A stretch of 64,000 nt of DNA from Lutibacter sp. (GCF_021647475.1 NZ_JAKIUR010000001.1:1-64000); one strand, 5' to 3'; positions 18,489-26,890 are shown, counted from the first letter of the stretch. Program-made: numbers and translations. The notes: a model not told the origin generated them from the sequence alone.

Positions 18489-19526
18489 TTATTTTTCTGC
18501 TTTTAACACATTTTTAGTTAATAATTTGTAATCTTTTCGAGTTCTATAAATTTTTATAGCGGTAAAAATAGCTTCTTTAAATGAACTAATATTTGCAATT
18601 CCCTTACCTGCAATATTATACGCTGTGCCATGGTCAGGCGAAGTTCTAATTTTATTTAAACCCGCTGTATAATTTACACCTTCGCCAAAAGACAGTGTTT
18701 TAAAAGGTGCTAAACCTTGGTCATGATACATGGCTAAAATTCCGTCGAAGTTTTTATAACTATCTGAACCAAAAAAACTATCTGCTGCAAAAGGTCCGTA
18801 AACCAACTTACCTTCTTCCTGAATTTTAGTTAAAGTTGGTTTAATAATTTCATCATCTTCATTTCCAATAACGCCGTGATCTCCACAGTGTGGATTTAAT
18901 CCTAAAACTGCTATTTTTGGTTTAGAAATTGCAAAATCTTGCACTAAAGTAGTATAGAAATTTTCTACTTTTTTTGTAATTAATTCTGGCGTAATAGTTT
19001 CTGCTACTTTTGATATTGGAATATGACCTGTTATTAATCCGATTTTAAGTTCATCAGTCATTAAAATCATTAAACTTTCTCCGTCTAATTTTGATTCTAA
19101 ATATTCTGTATGCCCTGCAAAATGAAAATTTTCTGATTGAATATTATTTTTATTTATTGGTGCTGTTACCAAAACATCAATTTCTCCTTTTACTAGAGCA
19201 GTTGTTGCAGATTCTAAAGATTTAAATGCATGTTCACCTGCAACTTTTGTTGCTTTCCCTAATTCAACTGGCACATCTTCATTCCAAATATTTAAAATAT
19301 TTAGTTTCCCTGTTAAAGCTTTATTAACATATTTAATACCATTAAATTGTATATCAATATTTAAATTCTTTTTATAGAATGAAATTAGTTTGGTGCTTCC
19401 AAATATAATTGGAGTACAAAAATCTAACATTCGTTTATCTAAAAATGTTTTCAGAATAATTTCAATACCTACACCATTACAATCTCCAATAGATATTCCT
19501 ACTTTTATTTTTTCACTTTTATTCAT
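18489..19526 (-). CDS. pdxA: 4-hydroxythreonine-4-phosphate dehydrogenase
   Basis: Enzyme of the DXP-dependent pyridoxal phosphate pathway, oxidising 4-phosphohydroxy-L-threonine. The 345-residue length is typical. Substrate and metal ligands are visible: the first histidine in FHFAGHTEYLESKL (about 133-146), LNPHCGDHGVIG (about 213-224) and AMYHDQGLAPFK (about 270-281). It lies upstream of the DUF177 operon on the same strand with an 84-bp gap, and diverges from ribE across 61 bp. Confidence 0.93.
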   Translation of the reverse strand: MNKSEKIKVGISIGDCNGVGIEIILKTFLDKRMLDFCTPIIFGSTKLISFYKKNLNIDIQFNGIKYVNKALTGKLNILNIWNEDVPVELGKATKVAGEHAFKSLESATTALVKGEIDVLVTAPINKNNIQSENFHFAGHTEYLESKLDGESLMILMTDELKIGLITGHIPISKVAETITPELITKKVENFYTTLVQDFAISKPKIAVLGLNPHCGDHGVIGNEDDEIIKPTLTKIQEEGKLVYGPFAADSFFGSDSYKNFDGILAMYHDQGLAPFKTLSFGEGVNYTAGLNKIRTSPDHGTAYNIAGKGIANISSFKEAIFTAIKIYRTRKDYKLLTKNVLKAEK

Positions 19527-19558
19527 AAATAAAGTTAATTATACTTAATTTTACGAAT

Positions 19559-19566
19559 CAAAAGTA
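19559..19566 (-). promoter_or_regulatory. -7 box of pdxA
   Basis: The plus strand CAAAAGTA reads TACTTTTG on the minus strand, matching TAnnTTTG, 32 bp before the pdxA start in the short divergent region shared with ribE. Confidence 0.45.
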
Positions 19567-19587
19567 ATCAATTAAATTGATAAAAAT

Positions 19588-20172
19588 ATGTTTACAGGTA
19601 TTATTGAAAAACTAGGTGAAATTACTGCAATTGAGCAAGAAAATGAGAATTTTAATTTTACAATTAAAAGTGATTTTACTTCAGAATTAAAAATTGATCA
19701 AAGTATTGCTCATAACGGCGTTTGCTTAACTATTGTTAATATTAATGGTGATAATTATACCGTTACAGCCATTAAAGAAACCTTAGATAAATCGAATATG
19801 CGTTTCTTAAAAGTGGGTGACAAAATTAATTTAGAACGGGCCATGAAATTAGGGGAACGATTAGATGGTCATATTGTTCAAGGTCATGTGGATCAAACCG
19901 CAAAATGCACTTCTATTTTAGATGAAAATGGAAGCTGGCTTTTTACTTTTGAATATGATAAAAATGCACAAAACATTACTATTGAAAAGGGTTCTATAAC
20001 TATTAACGGGGTTAGTTTAACTGTGGTAAATTCTAAAAAAAATAGTTTTTCAGTTGCTATAATTCCGTATACTTTTGAATTCACCAATTTTCACACTATA
20101 AAAATTGGCTCAGTAGTAAATTTAGAATTTGATGTTATTGGAAAATATGTGGCTAGGCTATTGGAAAAATAA
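19588..20172 (+). CDS. ribE: Riboflavin synthase, alpha subunit
   Basis: Cytosolic enzyme forming riboflavin from two 6,7-dimethyl-8-ribityllumazine molecules. The 194-residue protein has two lumazine-binding repeats (about 1-95 and 96-190). The diagnostic N-terminus MFTGIIEKLG, the repeat start GHIVQGHVDQ (about 95-104) and the internal INGVSLTV are present. It lies alone among the rib genes, divergent from pdxA. No FMN riboswitch structure is seen in the 61-bp upstream region. Confidence 0.93.
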   Translation: MFTGIIEKLGEITAIEQENENFNFTIKSDFTSELKIDQSIAHNGVCLTIVNINGDNYTVTAIKETLDKSNMRFLKVGDKINLERAMKLGERLDGHIVQGHVDQTAKCTSILDENGSWLFTFEYDKNAQNITIEKGSITINGVSLTVVNSKKNSFSVAIIPYTFEFTNFHTIKIGSVVNLEFDVIGKYVARLLEK

Positions 20173-20175
20173 TTA

Positions 20176-20376
20176 CTATTTTTTCTTTAATTTATATACT
20201 CCATAAGCAGCTCCCATAATTAATAAATAAGTTAATCCTCCGTCAATTGGTAAACCAGGATTTGGTGGTGGTCCAGGTGGTGGTGGTCCTTTATATGAAT
20301 AGGCAGAAATGCTTATAAATAGAAAGCATATACTCACAATTAATAATCTAAATCTATTTTGGAAATGGGGTTTCAA
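20176..20376 (-). CDS. Small PID-CTERM-like sorted protein
   Basis: Peptide of 66 residues with a signal peptide (about 10-28, ending SAYSYK), a proline/glycine run (PPPPGPPPNPG, about 31-41), then LPIDGG (42-47), a hydrophobic helix (about 48-61) and a basic tail KLKKK. The LPIDGG-helix-basic tail is the layout of C-terminal sorting signals, and I match it to the PID-CTERM type described for Bacteroidota and linked to exosortase-like enzymes. The mature protein would be little more than the proline-rich linker. It has its own strong promoter (20440-20469). The gene ends 3 bp from ribE in convergent orientation. Confidence 0.65.
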   Translation of the reverse strand: MKPHFQNRFRLLIVSICFLFISISAYSYKGPPPPGPPPNPGLPIDGGLTYLLIMGAAYGVYKLKKK

Positions 20377-20439
20377 AAATAATATTTTTAGGGGTTTATT
20401 TTTTAATAAAAACTATTTCACTAAACAACTTTTATGATA

Positions 20440-20469
20440 CAAATTTACAGTTTTTTATTAAAAATCAAA
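20440..20469 (-). promoter_or_regulatory. Complete Bacteroidota promoter for the PID-CTERM-like gene
   Basis: On the minus strand TTTG (20469-20466) and TAAATTTG (20447-20440) are separated by 18 bp, a full -33/-7 pair. The gene starts at 20376, so the leader would be about 60 nt. The remaining bases up to the tRNA show no coding frame. Confidence 0.65.
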
Positions 20470-20608
20470 CAGTTACAAGTTAAAAAATGCTGAAACAACT
20501 ATTCTTTTAACGAATAGTAACTATCTGCTAATAAACGGTAAATTTATTTAACTACCAAAAAACTGTTAGGTAATTTTAAAGAAAAAACTACTTCGGTTTA
20601 TTGATTTT

Positions 20609-20642
20609 TAAAAAAAAGCCTTGTATTGCTACAAAGCTTTTT
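20609..20642 (-). terminator. Terminator after the tRNA
   Basis: On the minus strand AAGCTTTGTA pairs with TACAAGGCTT (one wobble) around a GCAA loop and is followed by a run of T. It lies nine bases after the tRNA 3' end. Confidence 0.7.
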
Positions 20643-20650
20643 AATAATTG

Positions 20651-20724
20651 TGGTCCCACTAGGGCTCGAACCTAGGACCCTCTGATTATGAGTCAGATGC
20701 TCTAACCAGCTGAGCTATGGGACC
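20651..20724 (-). tRNA. tRNA with CAT anticodon (Met, possibly Ile2)
   Basis: 74-nt cloverleaf without encoded CCA. The acceptor arms GGTCCCA/TGGGACC, D arm AGCTCAGCTGGTTAGAGC, anticodon arm TCTGA-CTCATAA-TCAGA and T arm CCTAG-GTTCGAG-CCTAG... are all complete. The anticodon CAT reads AUG for elongator Met, or AUA if modified to lysidine (Ile2). The acceptor lacks the unpaired first base expected of initiator tRNA. A Met elongator is the default call. Confidence 0.9.
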
Positions 20725-20824
20725 AAAAACTGGTGGCAAAAATAATACTTATTTATATGATGTACAATATTTATTTAACAAAAATATTTTCAATTAATTA
20801 TTTATATTAGCAAAAACAGATAAC

Positions 20825-21343
20825 ATGCAGAAAATCTATATTTTACTTTTATTGATGTTTTTTACAATCAGTAGTTTATTTAGTCAAAATTCTGAATTAG
20901 AAAAACACAAATTTATAGATGATGTTCGGTTTGGCGGAGGATTCAATATTGGGCTAAATAATTCATATTCAACTTTTTCTTTCTCACCAAGTGCACTTTA
21001 TGATTTTTCAGATGAATTTAGTTTAGGATTAAGTTTAAAATACGTTTATGTCAAAAATAAATCTACCATACAAAATACTTCAAATATATTTGGGGGTAGC
21101 GTTTTAGCTTTTTATCGTCCTATTGAAAATATTCAATTTTCAACAGAATTTGAGCAATTAAAATTAAATCGAAAAATAAATTATGTAAATGCTATTAATT
21201 CGTGGCAACCTGCTTTATATGTTGGTTTAGAATATGTAACTGGTAATTTAGCTATGGGTTTGCGTTATGATGTTTTGTTTGATAAAACAAAAAATGTTAT
21301 TTATGCATCTGGATTAACGCCTGTATTTAGATTGTATTTTTAA
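20825..21343 (+). CDS. Secreted outer-membrane beta-barrel protein, uncharacterised
   Basis: Protein of 172 residues with a signal peptide (about 1-21, ending SLFSQN) and repeated amphipathic strands such as FSLGLSLKYVYVK and LAMGLRYDVLF. It ends in the aromatic LTPVFRLYF, the usual terminus of an outer-membrane barrel. The length suits an eight-stranded barrel. I do not recognise a named family; similar flavobacterial proteins carry an apparently mistaken alpha-ketoglutarate decarboxylase label in some annotations. It overlaps the convergent 114-residue gene by 17 bp. Confidence 0.7.
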   Translation: MQKIYILLLLMFFTISSLFSQNSELEKHKFIDDVRFGGGFNIGLNNSYSTFSFSPSALYDFSDEFSLGLSLKYVYVKNKSTIQNTSNIFGGSVLAFYRPIENIQFSTEFEQLKLNRKINYVNAINSWQPALYVGLEYVTGNLAMGLRYDVLFDKTKNVIYASGLTPVFRLYF

Positions 21344-21671
21344 ACCATACTTTTTGGTATTCTCTCTTTAAAATTAAAAAGGTAATATTTTCAACGATTA
21401 GTTCTAAAGATTTTTCTTTGATGTTTGCCAATTCTTTTTCTGATAAATCAATTCTGTAAATTAAATTTAAATATCCGTCGTAATTATTGACAATTATTTT
21501 CTGTAAAATTATTGTTAAAGAATTTATGAGTTCTTTAGGGGTTTCTGTTTCTAAAAAACGGTACGGTAAGTTTGCTAATAAAAAATCTTTATTTAGTTGT
21601 TGAATTAGCTTTAAATACAAGCTTTCATTTTGAATTTTATTTAATAATTCAGAAATTACAGGTAATATCAT
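21327..21671 (-). CDS. Uncharacterised small protein coupled to polyprenyl synthase
   Basis: All-helical looking protein of 114 residues with no signal peptide and no motif I recognise. Its ATG overlaps the stop codon of the polyprenyl synthase gene by one base (TAATG), so the two are translationally coupled and co-transcribed. The 3' end overlaps the convergent barrel gene by 17 bp. A link with isoprenoid metabolism is inferred only from this coupling. Confidence 0.65.
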   Translation of the reverse strand: MILPVISELLNKIQNESLYLKLIQQLNKDFLLANLPYRFLETETPKELINSLTIILQKIIVNNYDGYLNLIYRIDLSEKELANIKEKSLELIVENITFLILKREYQKVWFKNTI

Positions 21672-22642
21672 TATAAAGCTCTATTCATTAAATTTAAGCT
21701 GAAATTTTTAAGAATTTCTTTTTTATCATTACTAATAGATAAATATTTTAAAGTATTAATGGCAATATCAGTGTACTTTTTAATTTCGTTTTTTGTAATT
21801 TCTGCAATATTATTTTTAGTAAATATTTCGGTTACTTCTTTCACCTTCAAATTTGATGGTACTTCTGATTTATACCATTTCAATAGTTGTGTTTTATCAT
21901 TATTGCTACACTTATCCAATGCTTTTAAAAATAGAAAAGTTTTTTTATTTTCATTAATATCTCCGCCAATTTTTTTACCAAAAGTAGCTACATCCCCAAA
22001 AGTATCTAAATAATCATCTTGTAATTGAAAAGCTATTCCTAAGTTTAATCCAAATTTATAAATTTTATTTGCTTCTTTTTCTGAAACCTCAGCTAAAATT
22101 GCACCCATTTTCATAGCAGCAGCAACCAAAACTGATGTTTTGTAGGTAATCATTTTAATATATTCAGCAATACTAACTTCTTCTTTAGTTTCAAAATCAA
22201 TATCAAATTGTTGGCCTTCGCAAACTTCTAAGGCTGTTTTACTAAATAAAATATTTAGTTTTTTATAAATAATAGGTTCGTAATTTTCTAAACATTGATA
22301 AGCTGTAATCATCATGGCATCACCAGATAAAATCCCTGTATTTACATTCCACTTTTTATGAACTGTAGTTTTACCTCTTCTAATAGAGGCACTATCCATA
22401 ATATCATCATGAATTAGGGTGAAATTATGAAACACTTCAATAGCCGTTGCTGCATCCATTGCTTTTGCTATATCTCCATTATAAATATCGCAAATTAACA
22501 AAGCCAAAACGGGTCGTAATCGTTTACCTCCTAGTTGTAAAATATATTGGATTGGTTCGTATAATTTTATTGGCTCTTTTACTTTTATTGTTTTATTTAA
22601 ATAAAGTAAAAAATCTTCTTTGTAGGTTTCAATGCTTTTCAT
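21671..22642 (-). CDS. Trans-polyprenyl diphosphate synthase
   Basis: Cytosolic isoprenyl chain elongase of 323 residues. Both aspartate-rich motifs are visible: the first, HDDIMD, at about 83-88 and the second, QDDYLD, at about 208-213, along with GGKRLRPVLALL (about 33-44) and KTS (about 168). The product length (octaprenyl, geranylgeranyl or other) depends on residues before the first motif and cannot be fixed by eye. It likely makes the menaquinone side chain or a carotenoid/lipid precursor. Confidence 0.88.
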   Translation of the reverse strand: MKSIETYKEDFLLYLNKTIKVKEPIKLYEPIQYILQLGGKRLRPVLALLICDIYNGDIAKAMDAATAIEVFHNFTLIHDDIMDSASIRRGKTTVHKKWNVNTGILSGDAMMITAYQCLENYEPIIYKKLNILFSKTALEVCEGQQFDIDFETKEEVSIAEYIKMITYKTSVLVAAAMKMGAILAEVSEKEANKIYKFGLNLGIAFQLQDDYLDTFGDVATFGKKIGGDINENKKTFLFLKALDKCSNNDKTQLLKWYKSEVPSNLKVKEVTEIFTKNNIAEITKNEIKKYTDIAINTLKYLSISNDKKEILKNFSLNLMNRAL

Positions 22643-22871
22643 TTAGTTACAAATTTTGGTAAAAATACAGCTTTCAATAGTACTTTAAAAAATTTATGGT
22701 TTGTTTTTAAACTTGGCACGTATCTTTAATGTTATAGAGCGTTTCTTTTAATATACTTTAAAATTATGTTAAATTTAGAGTTAAGCACCTTTAGGTGTTT
22801 TCAATGGCTAATTTTCATATTACTTTTGATTATAATTTAAATATTATGCAAAAAAAAAGTAACTACTAAAT

Positions 22872-22879
22872 TAATTTTG
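22872..22879 (+). promoter_or_regulatory. -7 box in a block shared with the DUF6134 gene
   Basis: TAATTTTG matches TAnnTTTG. The surrounding ATTAATTTTGATATAATTAA differs at one position from the block upstream of the gene at 24334, suggesting the two promoters share regulation. The rest of the 265-bp gap (22643-22907) holds only a small CACC/GGTG hairpin near 22785. Confidence 0.5.
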
Positions 22880-22907
22880 ATATAATTAAATATAAAACTT
22901 AAATAAA

Positions 22908-23651
22908 ATGAAAAATTTTGTAAAAACTATTAGAGATAAAGACATCAAACTAACTAAAAGTTTAGATAAAAAGGAATTAGTTGATATTGAAAAAACGTTA
23001 AGTGACTTAGAAACTCAACATCAAGAAATTAAAGATGATTTAAAAGATGTAAATTATTTATTAAATTTAATTGAAAAACATAATATTGCAGAAGTTAGTG
23101 ATTCAGAAGCAAATAAAAAAGTAGCACATAGGTCAAGCTGGTTAGCTAAAATAAAAGATAACATTGAAAAAATTCATGTATTACATACTAATAAGCTAAC
23201 TTCAGATGATATTGCCTTTTTACAAAAAGAAAACAGTAAGCTAAAATTTGAAAAAGATCAGTTAGAAAAAGAGCATCATTTAATACATCAATTAATAGCC
23301 AAAGCTAAGGTTTACTTAATGAATACTCGTAATGTTATTTGTGAAGAAATTACAAAAGGTCATGACATTGCAGCTGTTGGCGAAAAATTATTAGAGCATT
23401 TTGGAAAAGAAATAAAAGAAGAAATGGATTATGATTTTGGTAGAAGAAAAATTATAAACAATCTTGAAGACACATTTTTAATTAACAAAATTCAAGCCCA
23501 TAAATTATTTAATATCCTTGAAAAAAGTAAGGTTTTACAATATAATATGGATACTTCAAACATTATTCCTATTCCTGATTTTGAAAATTATAGTGAATAT
23601 ACAAATATAAATTACATGCCTTTATTTGGTACTTGGCATATTAATGCATAA
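22908..23651 (+). CDS. Uncharacterised coiled-coil protein
   Basis: Soluble protein of 247 residues rich in lysine, glutamate and leucine. Long heptad-like stretches predict coiled coil at about 20-60 and 100-130 (LQKENSKLKFEKDQLEKEHHLI). The C-terminal part (about 140-247) looks globular and ends in an aromatic-rich NYMPLFGTWHINA. There is no signal peptide or known motif. It is the first of a same-strand run with an HdeD-like protein, a secreted DUF6134-like protein, a small membrane protein and an APC permease. Function unknown. Confidence 0.7.
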   Translation: MKNFVKTIRDKDIKLTKSLDKKELVDIEKTLSDLETQHQEIKDDLKDVNYLLNLIEKHNIAEVSDSEANKKVAHRSSWLAKIKDNIEKIHVLHTNKLTSDDIAFLQKENSKLKFEKDQLEKEHHLIHQLIAKAKVYLMNTRNVICEEITKGHDIAAVGEKLLEHFGKEIKEEMDYDFGRRKIINNLEDTFLINKIQAHKLFNILEKSKVLQYNMDTSNIIPIPDFENYSEYTNINYMPLFGTWHINA

Positions 23652-23662
23652 AACTTAAAAAA

Positions 23663-24220
23663 ATGAGACACAACAATAAAATTGCAAAAAATTGGTGGTT
23701 ATTAAGTATTGTAGGAATATTAATAACTTTTCTAGGGTTTTGGGTTTACCAAAATCCATTAGCAAATTATATTGGGTTAAGCGTATTATTTAGTGTAATC
23801 CTATTTATTTCCGGTGTATTTGAAATAATTTTTGCAATAACTAATAAAAAAATTCTAAAAAGTTGGGGGTGGATGCTTACCTCAGGAATTTTTGATTTAA
23901 TAATTGGTGTAATATTAATAGCCAAAGAAAATTTATCCATGGAAATTTTACCTATTGTTTTTGGTATTTGGTTAATTTTTAAAGGAGTTTCAATGATAAG
24001 CAGAGGCTTTTTACTCAAAGAAATGCATCTTTCAAATTGGGGATGGCCTATTTTTGGTGGAATATTTGTTGCTGGTTTTGGTTTTATGGTTGTTTACAGT
24101 CCTAGTTTTGGAGCCTCTAGTATTGTTATTTGGACTTCTATGTCGTTAATTCTTTTAGGAATATTAACTATTCTATTTTCATTTTTAATAAAAAAAGTAC
24201 AAAATTTTATAGCCAATTAA
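23663..24220 (+). CDS. HdeD-like (DUF308) membrane protein
   Basis: Integral membrane protein of 185 residues with six predicted helices arranged as paired repeats, including WWLLSIVGILITFLGFWVY (about 11-29) and GWMLTSGIFDLIIGVILI (about 70-87). The repeated tryptophan-glycine pairs (about W12, W69, W127) fit the DUF308/HdeD family, whose E. coli member helps acid resistance at high cell density. The gene begins 11 bp after the coiled-coil gene, so both are likely on one transcript. Confidence 0.75.
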   Translation: MRHNNKIAKNWWLLSIVGILITFLGFWVYQNPLANYIGLSVLFSVILFISGVFEIIFAITNKKILKSWGWMLTSGIFDLIIGVILIAKENLSMEILPIVFGIWLIFKGVSMISRGFLLKEMHLSNWGWPIFGGIFVAGFGFMVVYSPSFGASSIVIWTSMSLILLGILTILFSFLIKKVQNFIAN

Positions 24221-24292
24221 GGTATATCTATTTATTTTCACACTATTATTTAGTTCTAAATCTATATAAAAATTTAATTAAAAATATTATAC

Positions 24293-24320
24293 TTGCTAAA
24301 TTAACCTACCATTAATTTTG
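24293..24320 (+). promoter_or_regulatory. Promoter of the DUF6134-like gene
   Basis: TTG (24293-24295) and TAATTTTG (24313-24320) are 17 bp apart. The block ATTAATTTTGAAATAATTAA repeats that at 22870 with a single mismatch, and extends through the -7 box to the start region. Confidence 0.5.
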
Positions 24321-24333
24321 AAATAATTAAATT

Positions 24334-24915
24334 ATGATGAAGAATTACATATTGATGCTATTTTTGTTAATTACTTATATTACTAAGGCTCAAACATTAA
24401 ATTATGATATAATATCTAATCATTTTAAACTTGGAGATTTAACAGCAACAAAAACAGAAGATAAAAATAATGTAAAAATTAATATTGTTAGTCAGGTTAA
24501 AATTGATTTGTTAATAAAAACAGATGTAACCTATAATGTAAATTGTATTTATAAAAATAATCAATTAATGACTAGTAATGTTACCGTACGTGAAAATGGG
24601 AGAATTCATTCAATTAACAAAACTGAAAATTTAGGAACTTATTATTTGTTAACAGATAATAAGCATAGCTCTAACTATTTTAATAAAATCTACTACTCAA
24701 GTGCTCTATTATATTTTAAAGAACCTAAAAATATTTCCATTATTTTCTCTGAAACCGATAATAAAAATAATATAATTAACCATGTTGGAATTAACGAGTA
24801 TCAAATTACAAATTCTAAAAATGGACTTAAAAATCAATATTATTACAAAAACGGAATACTTCAAAAAGCAATTATTCATCACTCATTATTCACTTTTAGT
24901 ATTATAAAAAAATAA
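24334..24915 (+). CDS. Secreted DUF6134-like protein
   Basis: Protein of 193 residues with a signal peptide (about 1-19, ending ITKAQ). The mature part is rich in beta-strand sequence; YDIISNHFKLGDLTATK near the start and NHVGINEYQITNSKNGL (about 149-165) resemble the DUF6134 family of Bacteroidota, though I cannot confirm this without a profile search. No catalytic residues stand out. Two ATG codons begin the frame and either may be used. The next small membrane-protein gene follows after 5 bp. Confidence 0.6.
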   Translation: MMKNYILMLFLLITYITKAQTLNYDIISNHFKLGDLTATKTEDKNNVKINIVSQVKIDLLIKTDVTYNVNCIYKNNQLMTSNVTVRENGRIHSINKTENLGTYYLLTDNKHSSNYFNKIYYSSALLYFKEPKNISIIFSETDNKNNIINHVGINEYQITNSKNGLKNQYYYKNGILQKAIIHHSLFTFSIIKK

Positions 24916-24920
24916 AAACA

Positions 24921-25154
24921 ATGCAAAAACATATAAAAAAAAATAGACTATCTTTAAAACGAATTTTATTACTTTTAATGGTATATATTCTAGTATTTAT
25001 TACAATATTTTCCTTTTTAGATTATTATGCTTATTATATAATTAATGTTTATTTATTAATACTGCTATCCGTTATTTTAGGAGTAATTTCAACGTATGTA
25101 CATATAAAAGCCAAAGGAAGATCAAGAGTTGACGATATTGTAGATAAACTATAA
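24921..25154 (+). CDS. Small two-helix membrane protein
   Basis: Protein of 77 residues with a basic N-terminus (QKHIKKNRLSLKR), two membrane helices (about 14-34 and 37-60), and a basic/charged C-terminal tail ending in VDDIVDKL. It does not match a family I recognise. The 5-bp gap from the upstream secreted protein suggests co-transcription. Confidence 0.6.
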   Translation: MQKHIKKNRLSLKRILLLLMVYILVFITIFSFLDYYAYYIINVYLLILLSVILGVISTYVHIKAKGRSRVDDIVDKL

Positions 25155-25289
25155 TTATAGAAAATTATTTATTATTTTGTTTAACTATATTTGGTAAAAT
25201 AATAAGATTAATAATAGCAATTATTGATGCAGAAATGGTAACCAAAGAAATAAAAACATCCTTTTCAATTTAACAAAAACAATATATAA

Positions 25290-26579
25290 ATGAAAGATAG
25301 TCAAATAGGATTAAAAGATGCGGTAGCTATTGGAATTGGAGGAATGGTTGGTGGTGGAATTTTTGCAGTTTTAGGCCTTGCTGTTGAATTTGCTAAAGGC
25401 GGAACTCCTTTAGCTTTTTTAATTGCAGGTATTATTGCAATTTTCACTTCATATTCTTATGCAAGATTATCCTTATTTTTTCCTGATAAAGGAGGTACCG
25501 TTCATTATATAAATAAAGGATTTGGTAAAAATGTATTTAGTGGAGGTACAAACAATTTACTTTGGATTAGCTATATAATAATGCTTTGCTTATATGCTTC
25601 TGCTTTTGGTTCGTTTGGGGCAAAACTAATCAAAATAACAGGAGATTATACCACAGATAAACATATTTTATTAAGTAGTATTATTCTATTTTCAGCACTA
25701 TTAAACTATATTAGTTTTAAAGCTGTTAGCATTGCAGAATCCATAGCTGTTTATACTAAAATGATTATTTTAAGTGGTTTTGTTATCATTGGCTTTTACG
25801 GCCTATTTAGCAGCAATTATATATCTCAATTAGAAATTTCAAACTGGTCGCCATCAATTAAATTAGTTAGTGGCGGAATGATTATTTTTGTAGCTTATGA
25901 AGGGTTTGAGTTAATAGCAAATGCTGTTCCTAACCTTAGAAATCCAGAAAAAAACGTATTTAAAGCCTTCTTTATTTCTGTTATAAGCGTTGTAATTTTA
26001 TATATATTAATTGCAATTATAACTGTTGGTTCCGTTTCATTTAGTCAAATTGGCAAAGCACAAGAATATGTACTAGCTGTAGCCGCAGAACCAACACTTG
26101 GCAAAATTGGATTTGTAATTATTGGAATTACTGCAATGATATCTACCTTTTCTGCAATAAATTCTACACTTTACGGAGGAAGTAGAGTAAGTTATGAATT
26201 AGGAGAAGACGATGAAGATCCACATGAGCTTACAAAAATATTTTGGAATGAACCTATAGGATTATTAATAACAGTTGTTTTAACATTAGTAGTTGGGAAT
26301 ATTCTAAACTTAGAAAGCATATCTACTGTAGGTAGTGCTGGTTTTCTGTTTATTTTTGCACTTGTAAATTATGTAAATTATAAACTATCTAAAACCACTA
26401 AATCAAAAAAATACATTTCATTATTTGGTGCACTATTATGTATTGTTGCACTTGTAACTTTACTATACCAACAATTTGGAATAAACCCTGCCGGATTATA
26501 TACCGTTTTAGCAATTGCATTTGCTAGTTATTTTGCAGAATATATTTTTAAAAAAACAGAAAAGAAAAACAAAAAATAA
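25290..26579 (+). CDS. APC-superfamily amino acid permease
   Basis: Inner-membrane transporter of 429 residues with about 12 helices. The N-terminal substrate-binding motif appears as GIGGMVGGGIFAVLG (about 15-29), the APC hallmark G-(S/G)-G-I-F. The loop YGGSRVSYELGEDDEDP (about 290-306) fits helix 8 and the following loop. A cytoplasmic UspA domain found in some relatives is absent; the protein ends in a basic TEKKNKK tail. The amino acid or cation-coupled substrate is not predictable by eye. It stands 135 bp after the small membrane-protein gene. Confidence 0.82.
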   Translation: MKDSQIGLKDAVAIGIGGMVGGGIFAVLGLAVEFAKGGTPLAFLIAGIIAIFTSYSYARLSLFFPDKGGTVHYINKGFGKNVFSGGTNNLLWISYIIMLCLYASAFGSFGAKLIKITGDYTTDKHILLSSIILFSALLNYISFKAVSIAESIAVYTKMIILSGFVIIGFYGLFSSNYISQLEISNWSPSIKLVSGGMIIFVAYEGFELIANAVPNLRNPEKNVFKAFFISVISVVILYILIAIITVGSVSFSQIGKAQEYVLAVAAEPTLGKIGFVIIGITAMISTFSAINSTLYGGSRVSYELGEDDEDPHELTKIFWNEPIGLLITVVLTLVVGNILNLESISTVGSAGFLFIFALVNYVNYKLSKTTKSKKYISLFGALLCIVALVTLLYQQFGINPAGLYTVLAIAFASYFAEYIFKKTEKKNKK

Positions 26580-26634
26580 TTTTTATATTTTAAAAACCAT
26601 CAAAATATATAAGCCTTATTTTATTTTACCCATA

Positions 26635-26836
26635 ACCTGAGTTCGATGTAAGAAAATAAATACCGGGTTGAAAATCAACAAGCTACGTCATTGCGATGAA
26701 TGAAGCAAAGCGAAATGAGGAAGCAATCTCATTTTTATGAAAAGATTGCTTCAAATTATGGCACTACGTTTATAATTTTCGCAATGACATTTTGATTTTC
26801 AGTTATTTAAAGTAAATCCTTAGGTCGAACTCAGGT
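26635..26836. mobile_element. Non-coding MITE-like element with inverted ends and CCATA duplication
   Basis: The ends ACCTGAGTTCGATGTAAG (26635-26652) and its inverse at 26819-26836 match at 16 of 18 positions, the outer 12 perfectly. CCATA flanks both ends directly (26630-26634 and 26837-26841), as expected of a 5-bp target duplication. Inside lies a second palindrome, CGTCATTGCGA... GAAGCAATCT / GATTGCTTC...CGCAATGACA, of the same family as the array at 57.6-58.5 kb, and a GTTGAAAATC/GATTTTCA pair. No reading frame of note. Confidence 0.75.
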
Positions 26837-26890
26837 CCATAAGTTATATATAAAAACAGCCTACAACATTTACATAAATTTCAAAACTTT

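Noticed and set aside
25155..25289. Possible gene remnant on the minus strand encoding about 34 hydrophobic residues (VTISASIIAIINLIIL...)
   Set aside because: It lacks a start codon and is bounded by a stop upstream. It could be a decayed membrane-protein end, but AT-rich intergenic DNA gives such frames by chance.
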